The position numbers were made by a program, and so were the translations under genes. DNA of 38,185 nucleotides from Paraburkholderia rhizosphaerae. Lineage in GTDB: Bacteria > Pseudomonadota > Gammaproteobacteria > Burkholderiales > Burkholderiaceae. Positions 23,662-34,300 of the stretch are shown piece after piece (positions within the stretch are counted from its first letter, which is position 1; each line of letters starts with the position of its first letter). The notes beneath the pieces are model-generated. The model was not told the DNA's origin, searched no databases, and worked only from the letters and a program-made list of their open reading frames with translations. The stretch lies in NCBI RefSeq assembly GCF_004366595.1, contig NZ_SORE01000042.1:1-38185 (forward strand), in the 5' to 3' direction.

Positions 23662-26034
23662 ATGAATCAGTTCCCACCGTCCAGCGCACGCGAAGCCAGG
23701 CACCGGCACGATCCGGCCGCCTCGCGCCGTCGCGCGTTGCTCGCGATACCGGCGCTCGGCGTGCTGGTGCTCGTGTTGCTGTGGACCGTGATCTTCGCGC
23801 GCCTGTCGGTTGAGAAAGAGTCCACTTATCGGGAAGCGATGGCGTCGGCCGGTATTCTGTCCGCTGCGCTCGAACAACATACGGTGAAGGCGATCCATCA
23901 GGTCGACCAGATCACGCGCTTCGTCAAATACGAGTTCGAAAAATCGCCGGGCCGCTTCGATCTGGCGAGCACAGTCGAGAAAGGCGTCGTGCAAAGCGAG
24001 ACGCTCGTGCAGGTATCGTTGATCGACGAGCACGGCAAGCTCGTCGCGAACACCGCCGAACCGAATCCGAAACCGATCGATCTGTCAGACCGCGAGCACT
24101 TCAAGGTACATGAGCACGAGAACGACGATCAGTTGTACATCAGCAAGCCGGTGCTAGGCCGCGTATCGGGCCACTGGACGCTGCAGATGACGCGCCGTCT
24201 CAATCACCAGGACGGCTCGTTCGCGGGCGTCGTGGTGGTCTCCGAAGACCCGAGCTACTTCACGAGCGACTTCTATAACAACGCGGCGATCGGCCGCGAC
24301 GGCGTGATCGCGGTGATCTCCGACAACGGCACCGTGCTCGCGCGCCGCACCGGCAGCGACGAGCGCGCCTCCGGCGTATTCACCGCGAGCGGCACGTATC
24401 CGACCTCCGAGCATGTGTCGGGCACCTACATCGATCCGATCGACAAGGTCACGCGTATCGTTTCGTACCGGCATATCGATGGTTATCCGCTTGGCGTGCT
24501 GGTCGGTCTGTCGCAGGCCGAAGAATTTGCCGACTACAACCATACGCGCAACGTCTATCTGCTGATGGCGAGCTTTATCTCGCTCGCGATGCTCGGTTTC
24601 TTCGCGGTCGCAACCGGGCTGATCGGCAAACTACTCGGCCGCGAGCGCGAGATGACGCATCTGGTCGAATACGATCTGCTGACCGGGCTGCGCAACCGCT
24701 ATTCGACGCTGCAAATCCTGCATCATGAAGTGTCGCAGACATCGAATGTCGGGCGCCTCGCGATCCTGTTTATCGATCTGGACAACTTCAAGACCGTCAA
24801 CGACACGCTCGGCCACAACGCCGGCGATATCGTGCTGCAAATGACCGCGGCGCGCCTGGCCGACGCGGTCTCCGACCAAGGCACGCTGTCGCGTATCGGC
24901 GGTGACGAGTTTGTCGTGATCGTCAAGGGCGATGACGTCGAAGAGCGCGCGGTCGCGGCGGCCGAGGCGGCGTCGGCCGTATTCGCGAAACCGTTCGAAG
25001 TACGCGGCAGCACCTTCGTGCTGCATGCGAGTATCGGCATCGCGCTGTATTCGATTGCGAACGAAAGCGAAATCGACCTGCTGAAAAAGGCCGATCTCGC
25101 CATGTACAGCGCCAAGGATGCAGGCAAGAACTGCTACCAGTTCTACTCGCCGCAGTTGTCGCATCGCGCCGACCATTTGATGAAGTGGGAACAGCAACTG
25201 CGTATTGCACTCGCCGACGGCCAGTTGTTCCTCGCCTATCAGCCGAAAATCGACCTGACGCGCCGCTGCATCACCGGCTTCGAGGCGCTGGTGCGCTGGA
25301 ACCACCCACAGCATGGGCTGATACCAGCGAATGAATTTATTCCGGTCGCCGAATCGACTGGCCTGATCGTGCCGATCGGCGACTTCGTGATCCAGACCGC
25401 GTGCCGGCAGCTTGCGATCTGGCAGCAGCAAGGGTATGAATCGCTGTCGCTCGCGGTCAATATTTCGGCGGTGCAATTCTGGCGCGGCGATCTGTTCGAC
25501 ACGATCGCGCGCGCGATCGAGGATAGCGGCATCCCCGCGCGCCGCCTCGAACTCGAAATCACCGAGACCGCGATGATGGAATTTCCGGACCTCGTATCGG
25601 AGAAGATCTTCGCGTTAAAGCGCCTCGGCGTGCGCATCGCGCTCGACGATTTCGGCACCGGCTACTCGTCGCTGTCCTATCTGAACCGTTTCTCGGTCGA
25701 TACCTTGAAGGTGGACCGCTCGTTCGTACAGGCCATTCCGGGCGACCGGAGCGTCTGCGTGATGGTGACCGCGATCGTCAATCTCGCGCGCTCGCTCGGT
25801 TTGACCGTGGTCGTCGAAGGCACCGAAACCGAAGAACAGATCGCGTGGCTCGCCGCGCTCGGGCATATCGAAGCGCAAGGCTTCCTGTTCTCGCGGCCGG
25901 TGCCGGCCGATGGAATTCCGGCGCTGCTCGAGCGTTTTGGCGTATGTGGGATGCGCACGCGTCAGCCATCGCGCGAACGCAGCGACGACGACAGCACCAG
26001 CGACGCGCCGAGTACCAGCGGCCAGTCCGTCTGA
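23662..26034 (+). CDS. Membrane-bound sensor with GGDEF and EAL domains
   Basis: This protein has 790 residues. Membrane helices at about 26-46 and 298-322 enclose a periplasmic dCache-type sensor (about 50-290). The cytoplasmic part is a GGDEF domain with intact GGDEF (413-417), then an EAL domain with EALVRW (541-546), NISAVQF, EITETAMME, DDFGTGYSS (662-670) and VVEGTET. All catalytic motifs for making and breaking cyclic di-GMP are present, so it could be bifunctional. The usual RxxD product-inhibition site five residues before GGDEF is missing (SDQG there). It therefore likely switches between activities according to an external ligand. It stands alone between long gaps, so it is probably monocistronic. 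Confidence 0.95.
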   Translation: MNQFPPSSAREARHRHDPAASRRRALLAIPALGVLVLVLLWTVIFARLSVEKESTYREAMASAGILSAALEQHTVKAIHQVDQITRFVKYEFEKSPGRFDLASTVEKGVVQSETLVQVSLIDEHGKLVANTAEPNPKPIDLSDREHFKVHEHENDDQLYISKPVLGRVSGHWTLQMTRRLNHQDGSFAGVVVVSEDPSYFTSDFYNNAAIGRDGVIAVISDNGTVLARRTGSDERASGVFTASGTYPTSEHVSGTYIDPIDKVTRIVSYRHIDGYPLGVLVGLSQAEEFADYNHTRNVYLLMASFISLAMLGFFAVATGLIGKLLGREREMTHLVEYDLLTGLRNRYSTLQILHHEVSQTSNVGRLAILFIDLDNFKTVNDTLGHNAGDIVLQMTAARLADAVSDQGTLSRIGGDEFVVIVKGDDVEERAVAAAEAASAVFAKPFEVRGSTFVLHASIGIALYSIANESEIDLLKKADLAMYSAKDAGKNCYQFYSPQLSHRADHLMKWEQQLRIALADGQLFLAYQPKIDLTRRCITGFEALVRWNHPQHGLIPANEFIPVAESTGLIVPIGDFVIQTACRQLAIWQQQGYESLSLAVNISAVQFWRGDLFDTIARAIEDSGIPARRLELEITETAMMEFPDLVSEKIFALKRLGVRIALDDFGTGYSSLSYLNRFSVDTLKVDRSFVQAIPGDRSVCVMVTAIVNLARSLGLTVVVEGTETEEQIAWLAALGHIEAQGFLFSRPVPADGIPALLERFGVCGMRTRQPSRERSDDDSTSDAPSTSGQSV

Positions 26035-26201
26035 ACTCCGCCCTACCAGACGGCGCGCGGTAAGCGCTTCGGAGTCCGGCCAGTTCCGCCCGCGCGTCAT
26101 TGCGCATCACCTGCCTATCAATCAGGCACGCGCGAATACTGCCGGTCAGGATGATAACCACAGGAGAGACGGCGGCCGCCGCATGCCCGCCGCGCATCAG
26201 C

Positions 26202-27410
26202 ATGCAAACGATGACGACCGACCACGCGACGCGCCGTGACGATCGCGAACCGCTATGGACGCTGTTCCGGGTCGTATTCGGACTGTCCGCGCTCTCATGG
26301 GGCGGCCTCGCGCTGATGGCGCAGCTCGAGAATCACTATGTCGAGCGCGAGGCCAGATTGTCGCGCGTTGCATTCTCCGATCTGATCGCGCTCGCATGGA
26401 TGGTGCCGGGGCCGGTCGGCTGCAACGTCGCGGTGCAGCTGGGTCACGCATTGCGCGGCCGCGCCGGCGCATGGATCGCCGGCATCGCTAGCGTGTTGCC
26501 GTTCTTTATGCTGATGACCATATTCGCGATTTTCTACCGGACGCCGCTGGTGCGCGCCGCCGCATCGCAGACCTTGCTCAATCACTTCAACGTCGTGCTC
26601 GCGATGCTGATCGCACTCACCTGGTACAAGCAGACTCGCACACTGGTGCGCGCACCGCTCGAATGGGGCGCGGCCGTGCTGGCCTGCGTCGTGCTGTTCT
26701 ATGCGCACAGCGCCGCCGCATATGTCGTGATGCTCGGCATCGCATTTGCGGCCGGCTGGCTGAGCAGTTCGGTGCGTGGGATGCGCATCACGACATCGAT
26801 TACCGCGAACGACTGGCGGCTGCTCGCCGCGCTCACCGTGCTGGTCGCGCTGTTCGCGCTGCCGCTGCCGCATCGCTACGAACTCGCGCTGCTGTGGCCG
26901 CGGCTCGCGGGTGCCGGCATGACGCTGTTCGGCGGCGGTTTTTCCGCATTGCCGGTACTCAAGACGCTATTTGTCACACCCGCGACCGGCCTGTCCGATA
27001 GCGACTTCACGCTGGCGTTTTCGCTGTCGCCGCTGTCGCCCGGGCCGCTTCTGAACGTCGTCCCGTTCTTCGGCTATCTGATCGACGGCTGGCCCGGCGC
27101 GCTGATCGCGACGCTCGCGCTGTTCGTGCCGTCCGGATGCCTCGCGGTGTTCGCTCAGCGGCATCTGCATCAGTTGCGCGCGCATCCGCGTTTTGAACGC
27201 GGCATGCGCGTGCTGCGCGCGGCCACCACCGCGTTTCTCGCGCTCGCGGTGCTGCGCATCGCGCGGCATGTGCCGTTCGAACCGGTCTATCTCGCGACCG
27301 CGCTGTTTTCAGGGATGTGCCTCGCGAAACTCAAATTACCGGTTTATATCGTCTATGGAACGGTCGCGCTCGCGTGCGCGGCGTGGCTGTTGTCCGGGCA
27401 TCCGCTGTGA
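26202..27410 (+). CDS. chrA: Chromate transporter, ChrA family (two-domain)
   Basis: This polytopic protein has 402 residues and two homologous CHR domains. The first has GLSALSWGGLALMAQLENHY and MVPGPVGCNVAVQLGHALRG. The second has GMTLFGGGFSALPVLKTLFV and SPLSPGPLLNVVPFFGYLID. The PGP and FGGG elements are hallmarks of chromate ion transporters. Homologues export chromate from the cytoplasm, though many members are uncharacterised. The start is uncertain: ATG 26202 or 26211, neither with a strong Shine-Dalgarno; the frame is open to 26100. No chrB regulator is adjacent. Confidence 0.88.
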   Translation: MQTMTTDHATRRDDREPLWTLFRVVFGLSALSWGGLALMAQLENHYVEREARLSRVAFSDLIALAWMVPGPVGCNVAVQLGHALRGRAGAWIAGIASVLPFFMLMTIFAIFYRTPLVRAAASQTLLNHFNVVLAMLIALTWYKQTRTLVRAPLEWGAAVLACVVLFYAHSAAAYVVMLGIAFAAGWLSSSVRGMRITTSITANDWRLLAALTVLVALFALPLPHRYELALLWPRLAGAGMTLFGGGFSALPVLKTLFVTPATGLSDSDFTLAFSLSPLSPGPLLNVVPFFGYLIDGWPGALIATLALFVPSGCLAVFAQRHLHQLRAHPRFERGMRVLRAATTAFLALAVLRIARHVPFEPVYLATALFSGMCLAKLKLPVYIVYGTVALACAAWLLSGHPL

Positions 27411-27536
27411 GCGTGCGATTTTGAATTGACCGGGCGCCAAGCTCAGCGTGAACCCATCACGTGATGAGGAAACCGGGGAATACGTCGCCCATTCAGGTGT
27501 TTTAAAGGAGACTCGCCTGAACGTACGAGGGCCGCC

Positions 27537-28856
27537 ATGACCGATTCGATTACCCGCGACGATACGTCGATCCAACCCGGCAAAACGCTGCGCATGCTGG
27601 GTGTGTTCGAAGAGTACTTCTGGCTGCTGCGGCAGCGCTTGCCACGCACGATGGTCGTGGCCGCCGAGGTGCAGGGGCGAACCACGATCGAGCAATGGCG
27701 CGCCGCGCTTCGCGCGCTGCAAGCGCATCACGCGATTCTATCGGCGCGGATTCGTCAGAAGCCGGGCTTCCGGCCGTCGTTCGAGTTCGTACCGGACGCA
27801 CCGCTTGCGTTGAAGGTCGTGCCGAGCGAGTCCGGCACGCGTCTGTTCGAACTGATCTCCGCCGAACTCGCGACGCGTTTTGCGCCCGATCGCGCGCTGC
27901 TGAGCGCGTCGATCCTTTACGGCCGCGATCGCACGACACTCGTGCTCGGTGCCGATCACGCGGCGCTCGACGGCACTTCGCTGATCCTGCTGATTCGCGA
28001 CCTGTTGCGCGCGCTGGCCGGTGAAGCGCTGGGCGATCCCTGTGCGATGCCGCCGTCGCACGATCAACTGCTCGGGCTGCGTATGAGCGACCAGTATGCG
28101 TTCGCCATGCTGCCGCGGATTGCGCGCAATCGCGATGTTGATCAACGTCAAGCTGAACGGCGCGGATCGGAACCGCTCGCCGACGCGTCGCTTGCCGCGG
28201 ACGACGAGCAACCGCTGCTCCAGCAGATCTGGCTCGAACCGTCGGTGACATCGTTGGTGGAACGCGTCGCGCGCAATCAGCACGCGACCGTGCACGGCAC
28301 GTTGTGCGCAGCCGTGATGCTCGCCGGACGCGCGCTATCGCGATCATGGCGAGACAATACGATCCGTTGCTCGAGTTCGATCGACACGCGTGCGCTGTTT
28401 GGCGCGAACGAGCAACTTGGCCTGTTTCCGGAGCAGCGCTGCACGGAGCTCGATCCTTCCACGATTTCATCGTTCTGGGACCTGGCACGCACCGTCACGC
28501 AGAACCTCGCGATGCGCACGACTCACGCCGAGTCCGCCGGCGGCTTTTCGTGGCCGGTGCTCGATATGATCTCGGCCGGCGCCGACCCGGACCGGCTCGT
28601 GATAGGCAGCCGCCAGCGGGCGCCGACGTTGAGAGTCGACAACTATGGGCAGTTGTCCATTCCGTTGGAATACGGGCGCTTGCGCATCAAATGGGTGACG
28701 CCGGTCGCGATGCATGGCGCGCCGCATACGCAGAGCATCTCGGTTGCGAGTGTCGATGGCTTGCTGTGCATGACCAATGTCAGCGCCGAGCCCGTGCCGT
28801 CACTGCTTGGCAACGCGCGGCGCTTGCTGCTCGCGCAACTGGACCCGTCGGATTGA
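27537..28856 (+). CDS. Free-standing condensation-domain-like acyltransferase
   Basis: This protein of 439 residues has the two-lobed chloramphenicol-acetyltransferase-like fold of NRPS condensation domains and PapA/WES-type acyltransferases. The catalytic motif HAALDG (141-146; consensus HHxxxDG) is present, followed by a helix TSLILLIRDLLRAL. RVDNYGQLSI late in the protein occupies the place of the structural DFGWG motif. No adenylation, carrier or thioesterase domain is present, and no NRPS/PKS genes are nearby, so it likely joins or transfers an acyl group in trans. The substrate is unknown. The ATG at 27537 has a GAGG box. It follows chrA by 126 bases. Confidence 0.8.
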   Translation: MTDSITRDDTSIQPGKTLRMLGVFEEYFWLLRQRLPRTMVVAAEVQGRTTIEQWRAALRALQAHHAILSARIRQKPGFRPSFEFVPDAPLALKVVPSESGTRLFELISAELATRFAPDRALLSASILYGRDRTTLVLGADHAALDGTSLILLIRDLLRALAGEALGDPCAMPPSHDQLLGLRMSDQYAFAMLPRIARNRDVDQRQAERRGSEPLADASLAADDEQPLLQQIWLEPSVTSLVERVARNQHATVHGTLCAAVMLAGRALSRSWRDNTIRCSSSIDTRALFGANEQLGLFPEQRCTELDPSTISSFWDLARTVTQNLAMRTTHAESAGGFSWPVLDMISAGADPDRLVIGSRQRAPTLRVDNYGQLSIPLEYGRLRIKWVTPVAMHGAPHTQSISVASVDGLLCMTNVSAEPVPSLLGNARRLLLAQLDPSD

Positions 28857-28874
28857 CGCTCGTGCGACGCGCTT

Positions 28875-29333
28875 TTAAAACCCGCGCGACATCACCGCGA
28901 CGCCGATCGTCACCACCCCCAGCACCAGATTGACGATCACGAGGCGCCGCACGGTCGCGACCGCACGCGCGCCGTCCGGCCACTTCTGCGCCTGCACGGC
29001 GCGGCGAATGCGAGGAAACACCGCAAAGCGCAGGTGCCCGAAGATCAGCATCATCACGATGCCAAGGCCTGCCATCGTATGCAGCTGCCACGACGCATGC
29101 GCGCCGCCGTACTGCGAAAGCAGGAAGCCGCCGGACAGCAGGATCACGATCACGGACACGCCGACCCAGTTGAAGAACCGCGAGAAGACGGACTCCCACA
29201 ACGGCAACCGCAACTGCGGCGACAGATCGCCGAGCGCCGGCCGCAGGCAGAAATTCGCGAACACCATGCCGCCGATCCAGACGGCGACGCCGAGCAGGTG
29301 GAGAAAGAGCGCGATTTCGATCGCTTTAGTCAT
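28875..29333 (-). CDS. CopD-like integral membrane protein
   Basis: This protein of 152 residues has four predicted membrane helices. The first carries FLHLLGVAVWIGGMVFANF, typical of the CopD domain family, with His and Trp in the same helix. The others are VGVSVIVILLSGGFLL, MAGLGIVMMLIFGHL and VIVNLVLGVVTIGVAV. CopD members are linked to copper handling or heme-type electron transfer, but the short stand-alone members are uncharacterised. ATG 29333 was chosen because AAAGGA lies seven bases ahead; the frame extends ten codons upstream. Confidence 0.82.
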   Translation of the reverse strand: MTKAIEIALFLHLLGVAVWIGGMVFANFCLRPALGDLSPQLRLPLWESVFSRFFNWVGVSVIVILLSGGFLLSQYGGAHASWQLHTMAGLGIVMMLIFGHLRFAVFPRIRRAVQAQKWPDGARAVATVRRLVIVNLVLGVVTIGVAVMSRGF

Positions 29334-29486
29334 TCGTTTTCCTTTGTCGTATCGGTGCGGCACAACCGCCAGATTGCGCGTTCGACCGCCTACGTGCTGC
29401 GCAGTTCATCGCGCGATGGGATTGCGATGTCCGCCGCATCCGCATCCCGCTCCGATCCGGGCGCCCCGCCGCCCTTTCCGCCCGCG

Positions 29487-31805
<2,319 letters not shown>

Positions 31806-31953
31806 CTATGTTCCGTGTCTGTTGTAGCCGTGCGTGGCGTCGTTCGCCTGGTTGTCCGCGTTGCCCAGTTGCGTTGTCATCCGCTTCGTCATCGGACTCG
31901 CCGGCTTTTTTTCACGCGGCGTGCGCGCGACTTTGCATCAATCTCAATCAAGC

Positions 31954-33948
31954 TCAAATATCCGCTTCGACCTCATTGCCCTTTTCTTCGAGCCAGCTGC
32001 GCCGCGACGCCGCTTCACCCTTGCCCATCAGCATCGTCATGCGCGCGACGGTCGCATCGAAGTCGAGTTCGCCGAGCGCCACCGGCGACAAACGCCGTGT
32101 ATCCGGGTTCATCGTCGTGTCCCACAGCTGCTCGGCGCTCATTTCGCCCAGGCCTTTGAAGCGGCTGATGGTCCACTGTGTTTCGCGCAGACCGTCCTTG
32201 CGCAGCTTGTCGAGAATCGCTTCGAGTTCGCCGTCGTCGAGCGCGTACAGTTTCTGAGCAGGCTTTTTGCCGCGCGCGGGCGCATCGACGCGAAACAACG
32301 GCGGCCGCGCGACGTACACATTGCCGCGTTCGATCAGTTGCGGGAAGTGCTTGAAGAACAGCGTGAGCAGCAACACCTGGATATGCGAGCCGTCGACGTC
32401 CGCATCCGACAGAATGCAGATCTTGCCGTAGCGCAGGTTCGACAGATCGACGTTATCGTCCGGATTGTGCGGGTCGACGCCGATCGCGACCGAGATGTCG
32501 TGCACCTCGTTGTTCGCAAACAGACGATCGCGCTCGGTTTCCCATGTGTTGAGCACCTTGCCGCGCAACGGCAGGATGGCCTGGAATTCCTTGTCGCGGC
32601 CCATCTTCGCGGAACCGCCGGCGGAATCGCCTTCGACGAGAAACAGCTCATTGCGGTCGATTTCAGTCGATTCGCAGTCGGTCAGCTTGCCCGGCAGCAC
32701 GGCGACGCCGGAGCTCTTGCGCTTTTCGACCTTCTGGCCCGCGCGCGTGCGAGCTTGCGCCTGCTTGATCACGAGGTCGGCGAGCTTCTTGCCGTGCTCG
32801 ACGTGCTGGTTCAACCACAGTTCGAGCGCCGGGCGCGCGAACGACGACACCAGCTTCACCGCGTCGCGGCTATTCAGGCGCTCCTTGATCTGGCCTTGGA
32901 ACTGCGGATCGAGCACCTTCGCCGACAGCACGAACGACACGCGTGCGAACACGTCTTCGGCCAGCAGCTTCACGCCTTTGGGCTGCAGGTTGTGCAATTC
33001 GACAAAGCTCTTGACCGCCTGAAACAGGCCGTCGCGCAAGCCCGCTTCGTGCGTGCCGCCCGCGGGCGTCGGAATCAGGTTCACATACGACTCGCGCGTG
33101 AGCGGCCCTTCCTCGCTCCATGCGACGACCCAGGCCGCGCCTTCGCCCTCGGCAAAGGTCTCCTCGTTCGAGCGCGAGCTTTCCGCGTAGCGCTCGCCTT
33201 CGAACAGCGGGATCAGCAGGTCGCTGCCGGCCATGCCTTCGAGCAGATAGCCGCGCAGACCGTCTTCGTACTTCCAGCTTTGCCGCTCGCCGGTTTTTTC
33301 GTTGACGAGCACGACTTCGACGCCGGGCAGCAGCACCGCCTTCGAACGCAGCAGACGTTGCAGTTCGCCGACCGGCAGGTTCGGCGAATCGAAGTATTTC
33401 GGGTTCGGCACGACGGTGACGCGCGTGCCGGACTTCTTTTCGCCACGGTCAGCGGCGCGCACTTTCAGCGCCTTGACGACGTCGCCGTTCGAAAAACCGA
33501 GTTCGGCGACTTTGCCGTCGCGCCAGACAGTGACATCGAGATGCGTCGACAGCGCGTTGGTGACCGACACGCCGACGCCGTGCAGGCCGCCGGAGAACGT
33601 GTACGCGCCGCCGGCGGCTTTATCGAATTTGCCGCCCGCATGCAGCCGCGTGAACACGATCTCGACGACCGGTACGCCTTCTTCGGGATGCAGGCCGAAC
33701 GGAATGCCGCGACCGTCATCGTCGACGGAGACCGACTGGTCGGCGTGCAGCGTGACGGTGATCTGCTTGCCGAAGCCGCCGAGCGCTTCGTCCGACGAGT
33801 TGTCGATCACTTCCTGAATGATATGCAGCGGATTCTCGGTGCGCGTATACATGCCGGGCCGCTGCTTGACCGGCTCGAGGCCTTTGAGCACCTTGATCGA
33901 CGCTTCGCTATACCCAGCGTTTGCCGCGTTTGACTTCTTCGTAGACAT
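31954..33948 (-). CDS. parE: DNA topoisomerase IV subunit B
   Basis: The protein has 664 residues, the normal length. The GHKL ATPase part shows QEVIDNSSDEALGGFG, VSVDDDGRGIPFGLHP and TFSGGLHGVGVSVTNALS. The TOPRIM domain shows FLVEGDSAGGSAKMGRD, LPLRGKVLNTW and ICILSDADVDGSHI. Together with ParC it forms the A2B2 topoisomerase IV that unlinks replicated chromosomes. The start MSTKKS at 33948 matches the usual ParE N-terminus; the frame is open another 65 codons upstream, and an ATG eight codons earlier is possible. It is the first gene of a parE-parC pair. Confidence 0.97.
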   Translation of the reverse strand: MSTKKSNAANAGYSEASIKVLKGLEPVKQRPGMYTRTENPLHIIQEVIDNSSDEALGGFGKQITVTLHADQSVSVDDDGRGIPFGLHPEEGVPVVEIVFTRLHAGGKFDKAAGGAYTFSGGLHGVGVSVTNALSTHLDVTVWRDGKVAELGFSNGDVVKALKVRAADRGEKKSGTRVTVVPNPKYFDSPNLPVGELQRLLRSKAVLLPGVEVVLVNEKTGERQSWKYEDGLRGYLLEGMAGSDLLIPLFEGERYAESSRSNEETFAEGEGAAWVVAWSEEGPLTRESYVNLIPTPAGGTHEAGLRDGLFQAVKSFVELHNLQPKGVKLLAEDVFARVSFVLSAKVLDPQFQGQIKERLNSRDAVKLVSSFARPALELWLNQHVEHGKKLADLVIKQAQARTRAGQKVEKRKSSGVAVLPGKLTDCESTEIDRNELFLVEGDSAGGSAKMGRDKEFQAILPLRGKVLNTWETERDRLFANNEVHDISVAIGVDPHNPDDNVDLSNLRYGKICILSDADVDGSHIQVLLLTLFFKHFPQLIERGNVYVARPPLFRVDAPARGKKPAQKLYALDDGELEAILDKLRKDGLRETQWTISRFKGLGEMSAEQLWDTTMNPDTRRLSPVALGELDFDATVARMTMLMGKGEAASRRSWLEEKGNEVEADI

Positions 33949-34300
33949 GGTTTGCTCGATCCGTCGGTTCATCGTTGTCCACAAGTCCTGTGGACATCTG
34001 CGTGGACAATGCGTTGAATTTTCAAAAAAAGCGAAACGAAACAACGGAATGGAACGGTTGCCCGACACACAGGCAGTCCTGCCCGGTTGCGGCCCGCCCG
34101 CTGCGCCCACGCACGCGGTGGGGTCGCGCACGTGGACTGCCACGGTCCGCAGCAGATTCGCGGGTATTGTACTGATTTCGATGCGCGCGGCAATTTGGAT
34201 TGGGCAGGATTGGCCATCTGGCGGAGGCCGCGCGCGTCATTCTGATGATTTTTCTTGCCGGTTTCCGACTGCGCGCATCGGCTTTCCGCGCTTGTTTCGG
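33949..34300. other. Intergenic region upstream of parE
   Basis: This 352-bp stretch lies between parE and uup, both on the minus strand. It holds the leader and probably the promoter of parE. Near the gene it contains three DnaA-box-like nonamers (annotated separately) and an A-rich tract (34023-34050). No gene is seen. Confidence 0.6.
33975..34009. promoter_or_regulatory. Cluster of three DnaA-box-like sequences upstream of parE
   Basis: TTGTCCACA (33975-33983), TGTGGACAT (33989-33997, inverted) and CGTGGACAA (34001-34009, inverted) lie within 35 bases. The first differs by one base from the DnaA consensus TTATCCACA and equals the DnaA box form used by high-GC bacteria. The outer two form a perfect TTGTCCAC/GTGGACAA inverted repeat. 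DnaA binding is an inference; another dyad-binding regulator is possible. Confidence 0.4.

Noticed and set aside
31834..33933. 699-codon open frame antisense to parE
   Set aside because: Same reason: composition typical of the complement of a high-GC gene, no recognisable domain.
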